The notes under the pieces were generated by a model. The model did no database searches and had not been told where the DNA came from. It worked only from the letters and a program-made list of their open reading frames with translations. The translations under genes and the position numbers were made by a program. Of a stretch of DNA of 64,000 nucleotides, positions 16,890 to 27,620 are shown piece by piece. Every line of letters begins with the position of its first letter. Within the stretch, counting starts at the first letter, position 1. Source of the DNA: Parazoarcus communis (GTDB taxonomy: Bacteria > Pseudomonadota > Gammaproteobacteria > Burkholderiales > Rhodocyclaceae); the NCBI RefSeq assembly GCF_003111645.1, contig NZ_CP022187.1, positions 2,418,001 to 2,482,000 of the forward strand, read 5' to 3'.

Positions 16890-17453
16890 TTAGATCTTGC
16901 CGACGAGGTCGATGGACGGCGCCAGGGTCTGCTCGCCTTCCTTCCACTTGGCCGGGCACACTTCGTTCGGGTGCGAGGCAACGTACTGAGCAGCCTTCAG
17001 CTTGCGCACGGTTTCGGTCACGTCACGGGCGATCGCGTTGTCATGGACTTCCATGGTCTTGATGACGCCGTCCGGATTGACGATGAAGGTGCCGCGCAGT
17101 GCCAGGCCTTCTTCGGCGATATGCACGTCAAAGGCGTTGGTCAGCTTGTGGGTCGGATCGCCCACCAGCGCGAACTTGGCCTTGCCCACGGCGGGGGAGG
17201 TCTCGTGCCACACCTTGTGCGAGAAGTGGGTGTCGGTGGTAACGATATACACTTCGGCGCCAGCCTTTTCGAACTCTGCATAGTGCTCGGCCGCGTCTTC
17301 GATCTCGGTCGGGCAGTTGAAGGTGAAGGCTGCAGGCATGAAAATCAGGACGGACCATTTGCCCTTCAGATCTGCATCGGTCACTTCGATGAACTTGCCG
17401 TTCTTGTAGGCTTGAGCTTTGAAAGGCTGAACTGCGGTGTTGATCAGGGACAT
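16890..17453 (-). CDS. ahpC: AhpC, alkyl hydroperoxide reductase peroxidase subunit
   Basis: 187 residues, the standard length for AhpC/Prx1-type peroxiredoxins. The peroxidatic Cys47 lies in [16 protein letters not shown], and the resolving Cys in [12 protein letters not shown] near residue 166; both are present. It reduces peroxides and is re-reduced by AhpF. The start at 17453 ([16 protein letters not shown]) is fixed by length. A 37-bp OxyR-type operator lies upstream, so induction by H2O2 is expected. Confidence 0.96.
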   Translation of the reverse strand: MSLINTAVQPFKAQAYKNGKFIEVTDADLKGKWSVLIFMPAAFTFNCPTEIEDAAEHYAEFEKAGAEVYIVTTDTHFSHKVWHETSPAVGKAKFALVGDPTHKLTNAFDVHIAEEGLALRGTFIVNPDGVIKTMEVHDNAIARDVTETVRKLKAAQYVASHPNEVCPAKWKEGEQTLAPSIDLVGKI

Positions 17454-17494
17454 TGCTGAGTCTCCGTGTGGGTTGATGTAACTGCGACGAACAA

Positions 17495-17560
17495 ATGATA
17501 GTCGCTTGAACGAATTTGCTCTAATTGAGATTGAAGATGGCCTCGATTGGAATTTACTAT
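17495..17560 (-). promoter_or_regulatory. OxyR-type operator and promoter of ahpC
   Basis: Read on the minus strand, four tetrads ATAG, CAAT, ATCT and CAAT are separated by exactly 7 nt each (17560 down to 17524). This matches the ATAG-N7-CTAT-N7-ATAG-N7-CTAT layout of OxyR sites, with 12 of 16 positions agreeing. A -10-like TATCAT follows at 17500-17495 without a good -35, as expected of an activator-dependent promoter. Confidence 0.65.
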
Positions 17561-17668
17561 CGAAAGCCACCTGGTGATTGCAAACTTGAATTTTACAGAA
17601 TCTGAACCCGCCCCGCGCAAGCAACTCAAAGACGCGTTCCCCACCCCCTTTAAAACTGCATCACGACC

Positions 17669-18451
17669 ATGACAGCACTTCGCACCCTTATTGAATCCAC
17701 TGGTTTTCAACGTTTCATCATCACGGTGATTGTCATCAATGCCATCACCCTCGGGCTGGAAACCTCGGAAGCGGTGATGGGCGCTGCAGGTGGGGTGCTC
17801 ATTGCCCTCGACCGGCTCGCGCTGGCGATCTTTGTCGTAGAGATCGCACTCAAGCTCGTGGCCTACCGGCATCGCTTCTTCACAAGCGGCTGGAACCTGT
17901 TCGACTTCACCATCGTCGCCATCACGCTGGCGCCCACAGGCGAAGGCATGGCCGTGTTGCGCGCGCTGCGAATCCTGCGTGCGCTGCGTCTGGTGTCGGT
18001 CATTCCGTCGATGCGCAAGGTGGTCAACGCCCTGCTCCGAGCCCTGCCCGGCATGGGCTCCGTTCTTGCGCTGCTGCTGCTGGTGTTCTATGTCTCATCG
18101 GTGATGAGCACCAAGCTCTTCGGAGCGGACTTCCCGGAGTGGTTCGGCTCCATCGGCGCGTCCTTCTACACCCTGTTCCAGGTGATGACGCTCGAATCGT
18201 GGTCGATGGGTATCGTGCGCCCGGTGATGGAGGTCCATCCGCTGGCGTGGGTCTTCTTCGTGCTCTTCATCCTGCTCACCACCTTCGCGGTGCTCAACCT
18301 CTTCATCGCCATCGTGGTCGACGCGATGACCGAGGTCGAACATCAGGAGCAGGACGAAACACGCACCCTGGTCATGGTGGATCACGAAGTCCTGATGGCG
18401 GAGATTCGTGCGCTGAGGACTGAAATCAGGGCGCTCAAGAACGACGCCTGA
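17669..18451 (+). CDS. Bacterial voltage-gated sodium channel (NaChBac/NavAb family)
   Basis: 260 residues with six membrane helices. The S4 voltage sensor has four Arg at three-residue steps (98, 101, 104, 107, in LRALRILRALRL). The pore carries TLESWSM (174-180), the selectivity filter of the well-studied channel NavAb. A C-terminal helix (EIRALRTEIRALK) looks like the tetramer coiled coil. The protein should form a homotetrameric Na+ channel of the inner membrane. The gene is divergent from ahpC and monocistronic; its ribosome-binding site is weak. Such channels have been linked to motility and pH response in alkaliphilic Bacillus; the role here is open. Confidence 0.92.
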   Translation: MTALRTLIESTGFQRFIITVIVINAITLGLETSEAVMGAAGGVLIALDRLALAIFVVEIALKLVAYRHRFFTSGWNLFDFTIVAITLAPTGEGMAVLRALRILRALRLVSVIPSMRKVVNALLRALPGMGSVLALLLLVFYVSSVMSTKLFGADFPEWFGSIGASFYTLFQVMTLESWSMGIVRPVMEVHPLAWVFFVLFILLTTFAVLNLFIAIVVDAMTEVEHQEQDETRTLVMVDHEVLMAEIRALRTEIRALKNDA

Positions 18452-18458
18452 TACAAGG

Positions 18459-18490
18459 CAAAGCGGGCGCCCAGTGGCGCCCGCTTTGCG
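18459..18490. terminator. Hairpin terminator shared by convergent genes
   Basis: AAGCGGGCGCC and GGCGCCCGCTT pair over 11 bp around AGT, between the channel gene and the ftsX stop. The T-runs on both sides are short, so it may act on both strands with moderate strength. Confidence 0.65.
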
Positions 18491-18511
18491 ATTGAAACGG
18501 CTTGCGACGCC

Positions 18512-19408
18512 TCAGGCCGAGGCCAGGTGACGGCGCACCGAGATCTCCGCACCAAGCCAGCCCAGAAAGGCTGCAAACGACACGATCGCGAGCGACTCCG
18601 GCCACTGCGGCCCGGCCAGCGAAAACACCGCGCCATAGGTCTCCGCCAGGCCTGCGACCGGTGCGGCCAGCGCGGCCACGCCCAGCCACACGGCCCCCAG
18701 CGCCACCAGGCCACCAAGCACGCCCTGCAGGCCGCCGAACCAGTAGAAGGGGCGGCGGATGAAAGGATCGGTCGCGCCCAGGAGCCGGCTCACCTCGATC
18801 TCTGCCCGCTGGGTAAGAATCTGCAGCCGGATGGTATTGAAGGTGACGATGACCAGCGCGAAACCGAGCAGCCCCGCCAGCATCAGCACCGCCGAACGGC
18901 CGAGCACAAGCAGCGCATGCAGCCGCTTCACCCATCCCGAGTCGAGCTGCACATGTGCCACCCTGGGCCAGGTCTTCATCTCGCCGGTGAGCGCTTCGAA
19001 GGCAGCCGGATCGCCAGTGCGCAGCGTCACCACGAAGGCGTCGGGCAGCGGATTGGCATCGAGCCCGCCAAGCACGTCACCCAGCCCGCCCCGCTCCAGT
19101 TGCTGCAGGGCTTCGTCCCGCGGCACAAAGCGGAAGCTGGCCAGTTGCGGATCGGCGCGCAGGCGCTTCTCGATGGCTGCGGCGTCGGCTTCGCCGGCAC
19201 CGGTTTCGAGAAAGACGCTGATCTCCGGCGTGCCCGAGACTCCGCGCGCAAGCGAAGCGATATTGTCCAGCAGCAGATAGCCGCCTGCCGGCAGCGACAG
19301 GGCAATGCCCATCACCAGGGCCGACAGCAAGGTGCCCAGGGGCTGGCTGGCAAGGCGCCCGAGCGCCTGGACGATCGCCCTGAAATGCAGATAGAACCAG
19401 TTGCTCAT
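18512..19408 (-). CDS. ftsX: Cell division protein FtsX
   Basis: 298 residues: cytoplasmic N-terminus, a first helix about 22-45, a periplasmic domain of about 120 residues and three C-terminal helices, the ABC-3 permease layout of FtsX. Family blocks are RLQILTQRAEIEVSRLLGA and FIRRPFYWFGGLQGVLGG. With FtsE it forms a division-site complex that turns ATP hydrolysis into activation of septal murein hydrolases through their regulator. The start overlaps the ftsE stop by 4 nt. Confidence 0.95.
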   Translation of the reverse strand: MSNWFYLHFRAIVQALGRLASQPLGTLLSALVMGIALSLPAGGYLLLDNIASLARGVSGTPEISVFLETGAGEADAAAIEKRLRADPQLASFRFVPRDEALQQLERGGLGDVLGGLDANPLPDAFVVTLRTGDPAAFEALTGEMKTWPRVAHVQLDSGWVKRLHALLVLGRSAVLMLAGLLGFALVIVTFNTIRLQILTQRAEIEVSRLLGATDPFIRRPFYWFGGLQGVLGGLVALGAVWLGVAALAAPVAGLAETYGAVFSLAGPQWPESLAIVSFAAFLGWLGAEISVRRHLASA

Positions 19409-20064
19409 GCGCCCTCCGTCAGCAGCCCCTTGGCCAGCGTCAGCCGACGCGGCGAGGACTCGGCGAACAGGGTCGCATCATGGGTGGATACGAGCACGGT
19501 GACACCTGCACTGTTGAATGATTTGAACAAGGCGGCAATCCCCGCCGCAGTGGCCGAATCCAGATGCGCCGTCGGTTCGTCGGCAAGCAGGATCGAGGGG
19601 CGGTTGACGATGGCACGGGCAATGGCGACCCGTTGCTGCTCACCGCCCGACAGGCCCGCCGGCATCTCTCTTCCCCGCCCGTCCAGCCCCACGCGCTCGA
19701 GTGCCGCCGCGACACGCTTGGCGGCGTCGCCGGGCGGGTGCCCGGTGATGACCAGCGGCAGCATCACGTTGTCGAACACCGAACGGTCGAACAGCAGGCG
19801 GCTCTCCTGCAGCACCAGCCCGAGGTTGCGCCGCAGATAGGGAATGGCGCGCGACGGCAGCCGGGACACATCCTGCCCGTTGATCCGCACCACACCCGCT
19901 GTCGGCCGTTCAATGGCCGGGATCAGCTTGAGCAAGGTGCTCTTGCCTGCGCCTGAATGGCCCGACAGCACCACCAGTTCGCCATGGCGAATCTCGAAGC
20001 TGACGCCGGCAAGCGCCGTGTAGCCGCCCGCATAGCGTTTGGCAACGTCCTCGAAAACGATCAT
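19405..20064 (-). CDS. ftsE: Cell division ATPase FtsE
   Basis: 219 residues, complete ABC ATPase: Walker A GHSGAGKST (about 35-43), Q-loop in LGLVLQESRLLFDR, signature LSGGEQQRVAIARA, Walker B ILLADEP and the switch His in VSTHDATLF. It starts MIVFEDVAKRYAGG, as FtsE does. It drives FtsX. Overlaps by 4 nt with ftsY before it and ftsX after it show one transcript. Confidence 0.96.
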   Translation of the reverse strand: MIVFEDVAKRYAGGYTALAGVSFEIRHGELVVLSGHSGAGKSTLLKLIPAIERPTAGVVRINGQDVSRLPSRAIPYLRRNLGLVLQESRLLFDRSVFDNVMLPLVITGHPPGDAAKRVAAALERVGLDGRGREMPAGLSGGEQQRVAIARAIVNRPSILLADEPTAHLDSATAAGIAALFKSFNSAGVTVLVSTHDATLFAESSPRRLTLAKGLLTEGA

Positions 20065-21254
20065 GCCTTGTCGCCCCTGGCCGCAGCGTTCGCCCCGGCA
20101 AGCGGCTCGAACAGGGCGTCGACGAACTCACGCGACTTGAAGGGCTGCAGATCGTCGATGCCCTCGCCCACGCCGATGAAGCGCAAAGGCTTGGGGCACT
20201 GGCGCGCGATTGCGGCAATGACGCCGCCCTTGGCCGTGCCGTCGAGCTTGGTCACCACCAGTCCGGTGACGCCGATGGCGGCATCGAAGGCCTTGACCTG
20301 GGCGAGTGCGTTCTGGCCGATGTTGGCGTCAAGCACCAGCACGACCTCGTGCGGACCGGTGGGATCGGCCTTGGTCACGACGCGGCGCACCTTGGCGATT
20401 TCCTCCATCAGGTGCAACTGGGTCGGCAGACGCCCAGCCGTATCGGCGAGCACGATATCGATGCCGCGCGCACGCGCCGCGTTGATGGCGTCGAAGATCA
20501 CTGCAGCCGCATCGCCGCCGTCCTGCGCGATCACGGTCACGTTGTTGCGCTGCCCCCAGGTCATCAGCTGCTCACGCGCAGCGGCGCGGAAGGTATCGCC
20601 CGCGGCCAGCAGCACGCTCTTGCCCTGAAGCTGGAAGTACTTGGCGAGTTTGCCGATCGAGGTCGTCTTGCCCGAGCCATTCACCCCCGCAATCATGATG
20701 ATGTAGGGCTTGTGGCCGGACACGTCGAGCGGCTGCTCGAGCGGCGCGATGATCTTGTGCAGGCCATCGGCCAGCGCCTGCTGCAGCTGGTCGGCGGTTT
20801 CGAGCTTGTCGCGCTTCCAGCGCAGGCGCAGGTCGTCGATCAGGTGCTGGGTGGCGTCGACGCCGCAGTCGGCCATCAGCAGCGTTGATTCGAGCTCTTC
20901 GAGGAGGTCCTCGTCGATCTTTCTGCGCCCGAACAGGCTCGCCAGACCGCCACCGAACTGCTGCCGGGTTCGCGACAGGCCGGCCTTGAGGCGCTCTGCC
21001 CACGAACGCCTGGGCGCAGCCGCCTGTTCGACTGCGGGCGCAGCCACGGCCGGAGTGACGGCGGCGGGCGCGACGGGCGCTTCAGGCTCGACCGCTTCCG
21101 GCGTCGCCTTCGCAGGCACCGCAGGCTTTTCCTCGGGCAGCGGCGCGGGGACGGGTGCTGCGGTTTCAGTGGTTGAGGGCGCGGACGGATCGTCGGCAGA
21201 CGGCGTTACGGCAGGCTTTTCGGACTTGCCGGACTTCTTGAAGAAACCAAACAT
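20061..21254 (-). CDS. ftsY: FtsY, signal recognition particle receptor
   Basis: 397 residues. An acidic, Ala/Pro-rich A region (about 10-90) precedes the NG GTPase: FGRRKIDEDLLEELESTLL, then G1 GVNGSGKTT, ADTAGRLPTQ and TKLDGTAKGG. It docks Ffh-ribosome complexes at the inner membrane for co-translational insertion. ATG 21254 (MFGFFKKSG) matches family starts; the frame continues upstream without similarity. First gene of the ftsY-ftsE-ftsX operon, divergent from the M16 genes with 152 nt between. Confidence 0.96.
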   Translation of the reverse strand: MFGFFKKSGKSEKPAVTPSADDPSAPSTTETAAPVPAPLPEEKPAVPAKATPEAVEPEAPVAPAAVTPAVAAPAVEQAAAPRRSWAERLKAGLSRTRQQFGGGLASLFGRRKIDEDLLEELESTLLMADCGVDATQHLIDDLRLRWKRDKLETADQLQQALADGLHKIIAPLEQPLDVSGHKPYIIMIAGVNGSGKTTSIGKLAKYFQLQGKSVLLAAGDTFRAAAREQLMTWGQRNNVTVIAQDGGDAAAVIFDAINAARARGIDIVLADTAGRLPTQLHLMEEIAKVRRVVTKADPTGPHEVVLVLDANIGQNALAQVKAFDAAIGVTGLVVTKLDGTAKGGVIAAIARQCPKPLRFIGVGEGIDDLQPFKSREFVDALFEPLAGANAAARGDKA

Positions 21255-21406
21255 GGGCGCTCGGGTCAGAGGGATCGTTCGGGTGGGCGCCATCGCACTG
21301 AGCGGGCGCTGCAATCCGGATAGGACTAAGATGCGGCTCCGCGTCGTTCCGGCTTCGGCCGAAGCGAGCATGGCGCCCCGAATTCTATCAGATGCAGGAC
21401 ATCTCC

Positions 21407-22777
21407 ATGTTTCACCAGACCTTTCCACGCTTGCTGCTTGCCGGTGCCACGCTGCTGCTCAGCCTGGGCGCCCACGCCAACCCGTTCGAGACCACGCTCG
21501 CCAATGGCATGAAGGTGATCGTCAAGGAAGACCGCAGGGCACCGTCGGTCGTGCACATGGTGTGGTACCGCACCGGCTCGATGGACGAGCCCGAAGGCGT
21601 ATCCGGCGTCGCCCATGTGCTCGAACACCTGATGTTCAAGGGCACGAAGACGCTGAAGGCAGGCGAATTCAACAAGCGCGTTGCGGCAGTGGGCGGGCGT
21701 GACAACGCCTTCACCAGCAAGGATTACACCGCGTACTTTCAGCAAGTACCGCCTTCGCATCTCGGCCAGATGATGACGCTCGAAGCGGATCGCATGCGCA
21801 ACCTCGTCATCACCGACGGCGAGTTTGCACGCGAGCGCGCCGTGGTCCAGGAGGAGCGCCGCCTGCGCACCGACGACCAGCCCCGCGCCCTCGTCTACGA
21901 ACAGCTGATGTCCACCGCCTTTCAGGCGCACCCCTACCGGCGCCCGGTCATCGGCTGGATGAGCGACCTCGAGGCGATGAAGGCGGAAGACGCGAGGACC
22001 TGGTACCGACGCTGGTACGCCCCCAACAATGCCTATCTGGTCGTCGTCGGCGACGTCGACCACAAGTCGGTCTTCGAGATGGCGCGCGAGCACTACGGCA
22101 AGATCAAGGCGAACCCCCTGCCCGAGCGCAGGATCAGCGCCGAACCCGAACAGCAGGGGCCGCGCAGCGCGGTGGTGAAGGCGCCGGCCGAGCTGCCCTA
22201 CCTGGCCATGGCCTGGAAGGTGCCGGCACTGCGCAACCCCGACGCTGACCGTGACGCCTATGCCCTGCAGGTTCTGGCCGCGATCCTCGACGGCTACGAC
22301 GGCGCCCGTCTCAACAGTCGTCTGGTGCGCGACAGCCGGATCGCGATGTCGGCCGGGGCCGGCTACGACGGCACCGGCCGCGGCCCCTCCCTGTTCTACC
22401 TCGACGGCGTGCCGGCGGCCGGCCAGAGCATGGAGAGCCTTGAAACCGCCCTGCGCGCCGAGTTGCAGCGAATTCGTGACGAAGGGGTCAGCGAGGCCGA
22501 GCTCAACCGGGTCAAGACCCAGGCGCTCGCAAGCAAGGTCTACAAGCGCGACTCGCTGATGGGGCAGGCGATGGAGATCGGCTATATCGAGGCCGCCGGC
22601 CTGTCCTGGCGCGACGACGAGCGTCTGCTCGAAGGTCTGCGCGAAGTCACGGCCGACGAGGTACGCAGCGTCGCACAGCGTTATTTCAGCGACGACACCC
22701 TGAGCATCGCCCGCCTGGACCCGCTTCCCGTAGGCAAAAAGACCCCGCGCTCACCGCTTTCCGCCATCCGTCACTGA
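21407..22777 (+). CDS. M16 family zinc metallopeptidase, secreted (catalytic subunit)
   Basis: 456 residues from ATG 21407, chosen over an in-frame ATG at 21392 because AGGAC precedes it and it begins the signal peptide (LLLAGATLLLSLGAHA). The zinc motif HxxEH is intact (HVLEHLMFKGT, about residue 75), with the second Glu expected near ERAVVQEERRLR. Both M16 halves are present. The next gene is a partner lacking the zinc site, so the pair should form the heterodimer typical of M16B enzymes in the periplasm. The substrate is unknown; members degrade unstructured peptides. Confidence 0.9.
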   Translation: MFHQTFPRLLLAGATLLLSLGAHANPFETTLANGMKVIVKEDRRAPSVVHMVWYRTGSMDEPEGVSGVAHVLEHLMFKGTKTLKAGEFNKRVAAVGGRDNAFTSKDYTAYFQQVPPSHLGQMMTLEADRMRNLVITDGEFARERAVVQEERRLRTDDQPRALVYEQLMSTAFQAHPYRRPVIGWMSDLEAMKAEDARTWYRRWYAPNNAYLVVVGDVDHKSVFEMAREHYGKIKANPLPERRISAEPEQQGPRSAVVKAPAELPYLAMAWKVPALRNPDADRDAYALQVLAAILDGYDGARLNSRLVRDSRIAMSAGAGYDGTGRGPSLFYLDGVPAAGQSMESLETALRAELQRIRDEGVSEAELNRVKTQALASKVYKRDSLMGQAMEIGYIEAAGLSWRDDERLLEGLREVTADEVRSVAQRYFSDDTLSIARLDPLPVGKKTPRSPLSAIRH

Positions 22778-22798
22778 CCTTCCGGAAGACTGCTTTCA

Positions 22799-24168
22799 AT
22801 GACCGCACGCATCGCTTTCCCGGCAGCCGCAACGCTGCTGCGCAACAGTCTGGCCCTGGCGGCCGGCCTCCTATTTTTCGGCAATACGGCGCTGGCCGGA
22901 CCGGACATCCAGCAATGGACGGCCAGCACCGGCGCCCGCGTCCAGTTCGTCGAGAGCCGGGCCCTGCCGCTGGTGGACATTCAGATCGACTTTGCCGCCG
23001 GCAGCGCCGTCGAACCGGCAGACAAGGCCGGCCTCGCAGGGCTCACCCGTGGCCTGCTCGATGCTGGCGCCGGCACGCTGGACGAACAGGCGGTGTCCGA
23101 CCTCAGCGCGGACATCGGCGCCCAGATCGGCGGCGGCACCGACAACGATCGCACCAACCTGTCGATCCGCAGCCTGTCTTCAGCCAGGGAGCTCAACGCC
23201 GCTGTCGACCTCGCGGCCACCCTGGTCTCGGACCCGATCTTCCCCGCGGCGGTCCTCGATCGCGAACGCGAACGTGCAATCGCCGGCCTGCGTGAATCCC
23301 TCACCAAGCCCGGGACGCTGGCTGCGCGCAGCTTCAACGAGGTCGCCTACTCGGGTCACCCCTATGGCAGAAACGTCACGGCCGAATCGCTCGCCACCAT
23401 CAGCCGCGACGACCTGGTCGCCTTTCACCGCGACCACTACGCCGCCCGGTACGCCTCGGTCAGCATCGTGGGCGACGTGGACCGTGCCACCGCCGAAGAG
23501 ATTGCCGTCCGCCTGACGAACCGGCTTCCCGCAGGCGTCGACACAGCCCCCCTGCCTGCGCCGGTGCAGCCAGCGGCACAGACCCTGCGCATCGCCCACC
23601 CCTCGGCACAGGCGCACATCGTGATCGGACAGCCGGGCATGGCGCGTGAAGACGCCGACTATTTCCCCCTGCTTGTCGGCAACTACGTACTTGGCGGCGG
23701 CGGCTTCGTTTCCCGCCTGACGCGTGAGGTGCGCGAGAAGCGGGGCTTCGCCTACAGCGTCTACAGCTACTTCGCACCGCAGCAGGTCGCGGGACCGTTC
23801 GAGATCGGGCTGCAGACCCGCGGCACGCAGACCACCGAAGCACTCAAGGTGGTGAATGACACCCTCAACACCTTCATCGCCGAAGGTCCGACCGCCGCCG
23901 AACTGCAGGCGGCCAAGGACAACCTGGTCAATGGATTCGGGCTGCGTCTGGACTCGAATCGCAAGATCCTCGACTATGTCGCCATGATCGGCTTTTACCA
24001 GCTTCCGCTCGACTGGCTCGACCGCTACCCGCGTGCGGTGGCGGCGGTATCCCGCGAACAGGTGCGTGACGCGTTCTCGCGCCGCATTCGCCCCGAGCAC
24101 CTCGTGACCATCATTGCCGGCGGTGACGGCGATGTTGAGGCCAGCAGCAGCGCAGGTGACAAGGGCCG

Positions 24169-24172
<4 letters not shown>
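22799..24172 (+). CDS. M16 family peptidase-like protein, non-catalytic partner
   Basis: 457 residues with a signal peptide (about 1-33, ending TALAG). The M16 fold is plain (EVREKRGFAYSVYSYF and LRLDSNRKILDYVAMIGFY), but the position of HxxEH reads GLTRGLLDAGAGT, so no zinc can bind. The RGFAYS block, which helps to place substrate in the paired subunit, is kept. It follows the catalytic gene by 21 nt. This split of roles is known for M16B pairs. The stop overlaps the rsmD start by 4 nt. Confidence 0.88.
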
Positions 24173-25464
<1,292 letters not shown>

Positions 25465-25489
25465 TCAGCCCCAACCCGGCTGAAAACAC

Positions 25490-25521
25490 AAAGGGGCGAA
25501 CATTGCGTTCGCCCCTTTTTT
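25490..25521 (+). terminator. Terminator after the ferredoxin gene
   Basis: AAGGGGCGAA and TTCGCCCCTT form a 10-bp stem around CATTGCG, ending in TTTTTT. It ends the M16-M16-rsmD-coaD-ferredoxin run and faces the convergent dynamin gene. Confidence 0.9.
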
Positions 25522-25539
25522 GTCTGCTCGGCTCGTCGC

Positions 25540-27501
25540 TCAGGCGACCCGGGCTTGCTGCTCCGCCGCTGCTGCCGGCTGCGCGCCCAGGGCGCGCATG
25601 ATGTCAGCCTCGATTGCGGCCAGTTCTCCCAGCAGCATCAGCAATCCGGCCTCGGCCTGCTTGAGTTCGTCCACCCGGTCTTCCAGCGTATCCGTGGCCT
25701 GATGGATTCGCTTCACGCTTTCCAGGCGACGCTTGAGTTGCAGTTGATACTCGCGCACCTGGGTCTCGAGCGGTGACATCACCGCACGCAGCCATTGCTC
25801 GACATCCCGGTTTGCAACTTCGAAGGTGCGACGCGCCTGAACCGCAACCGTCTCGAAAAACTTCTGCGTCAGGGTGTGCTTTTCGGTGGTCACCAGCGTC
25901 AGCGTGGTGTTGATCTGACGGTTGAACGCCTTTTCCAGACGGTCGAGTTCCGCCTCGTAGCGCTGCGTCGAAAACGCCTCGGGCGAGGTCAGCTGCAGAC
26001 CATGCTCGACACTGAAACGCTTGTACATGCTGTCGAGCATGCGGGTGATCTCGGCAATCTCCGAGGTGGACTGGCTCAGATTGCCGCGCAAATGGGCGAA
26101 GAAACCTTCCATCGCATCACGCAGCCCGCGGGTGAAGCTCGACTCGAGCATGGCCTCGCGCGTGCGGCGGGTCTCGTTGCGCAATGCATCGAGTCCCAGG
26201 TGCGTGAGCAGGTTATTGGTCAGATTCGAGAACACCGAGCGCACTGCATAGTATTTCTGCAAGCCCTGCTCGAACTCCTCTTTTTCGACCCGGATCTTGC
26301 GCATCATGTATTCGATGACGTTCTGATTCTTGCCGCGCAGATCGGTGAGCTCCTGCAACTGCTCGCGCACGCCATAGAGCCGCGCATCCAGCAGCGCCGT
26401 GGTCTGGCGCACCAGGTCGGAGGTTTCGCCGAGCGTGTTTTCGCGCACGATTTCCTGCTTGGTCGGCAGCAGGTCTTCCGTCAGCGCGCGCTCGAGTTCC
26501 GGCAGGCGACTGCGTGCCAGCAGCGACGCATCCCCATTGACCCGCGCAACCAGTCCCTTTTGCGCAGAGACGGGGAAAACCGCCTGCGGCTCCACGTCCA
26601 GCGTGTCGGCAACGGTCTGAACCTGGCGCGTGATCTCAGCCTCGATCCGCGCGTCATCGCGCAGTCCGTCCCACAGGCCGTCGATCTTGTTGAGCACGAC
26701 CATGCGCCCGCGCTGCCGCCCCTGACCGACGCTGACGTACTCACGCCATACCGCGAGATCGCTCTGGGTCACACCGGTATCGGCGGCCAGGATGAACAGC
26801 ACCGCATGCGCATTGGGCAGCAGCGACAGGGTCAGTTCGGGCTCGGCACCAATGGCATTCAGACCCGGCGTATCAAGCACCACCAGCCCCTGCTCGAGCA
26901 AGGGGTGGGGAAACTGGATCACCGCATGGCGCCAGCTCGGCACTTCCACCAGGCCATCGTTGCCGGGCTTCAGACCGTCATCGCCCCGTGGGTCCACCTT
27001 GAATCCGAGGCGCTCGGCCTCGTCCTGGCTGACCCGGTGCACCTCGCCGACGCGCGCCAGCGCGCCCTGCAGTTCCTTGGCCGAACCCGCCGTGAGCGGC
27101 ACCACGGTCCATTCATCGGCCTTGAGCTTGAGTTCGCTGACCTGCGCCTGCAACACCCGGGTCGCAATCGGCAGCAGCCGCAACTCAGGCGTCGCCCCGG
27201 CAGTCCATTGCAGCTCGGTCGGGCACATGGTGGTGCGGCCGGCGCTGGACGGAAGAATGCGGTCTCCGAAATCGGAGAAGAAGATGGCGTTGATCAGCTC
27301 GGACTTGCCCCGCGAAAACTCGGCGACAAATGCGATCGTCAGCTTGTCCTCGCGCAGGCGCTCGATCACGTACTGCAGGCGGAGGTCGGCCTGTGCATCG
27401 CCAACATCGTTGCGCGTCAACCAGCTGCGCAAGCGCGCCACCGATTCCATGGCCGCGCCGCGCCAGCGGCTGTAGGCGGAAAACTGTTCTGCCAGAGTCA
27501 T
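25540..27501 (-). CDS. Dynamin-like GTPase
   Basis: 653 residues from ATG 27501 (MTLAEQFSAYSRWR), which has AGGTGA upstream; an ATG 13 codons earlier is possible. The GTPase core is clear: G1 FVAEFSRGKSELINAIF (about 58-74), G2 threonines in SSAGRTTMCPTE, G3 VVLDTPGLNAIG and G4 VVLNKIDGLWDG. The C-terminal 350 residues are long helices, as in the stalk of dynamins. The G1 loop lacks the first Gly of GxxxxGKS. Bacterial dynamins remodel or protect membranes; CrfC, a relative, affects chromosome partition. Single gene, facing the ferredoxin terminator. Confidence 0.85.
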   Translation of the reverse strand: MTLAEQFSAYSRWRGAAMESVARLRSWLTRNDVGDAQADLRLQYVIERLREDKLTIAFVAEFSRGKSELINAIFFSDFGDRILPSSAGRTTMCPTELQWTAGATPELRLLPIATRVLQAQVSELKLKADEWTVVPLTAGSAKELQGALARVGEVHRVSQDEAERLGFKVDPRGDDGLKPGNDGLVEVPSWRHAVIQFPHPLLEQGLVVLDTPGLNAIGAEPELTLSLLPNAHAVLFILAADTGVTQSDLAVWREYVSVGQGRQRGRMVVLNKIDGLWDGLRDDARIEAEITRQVQTVADTLDVEPQAVFPVSAQKGLVARVNGDASLLARSRLPELERALTEDLLPTKQEIVRENTLGETSDLVRQTTALLDARLYGVREQLQELTDLRGKNQNVIEYMMRKIRVEKEEFEQGLQKYYAVRSVFSNLTNNLLTHLGLDALRNETRRTREAMLESSFTRGLRDAMEGFFAHLRGNLSQSTSEIAEITRMLDSMYKRFSVEHGLQLTSPEAFSTQRYEAELDRLEKAFNRQINTTLTLVTTEKHTLTQKFFETVAVQARRTFEVANRDVEQWLRAVMSPLETQVREYQLQLKRRLESVKRIHQATDTLEDRVDELKQAEAGLLMLLGELAAIEADIMRALGAQPAAAAEQQARVA

Positions 27502-27620
27502 GATCAATTCACCTGTTCTGCCAATACTTTGAGCGCGCATGACGCTCACTCCGTGAGCATAGCGCCGATCGCACCGGCGTGCCATTCCTTCGTCCCCTCG
27601 TCTGCCATGCCGCCACGGGC

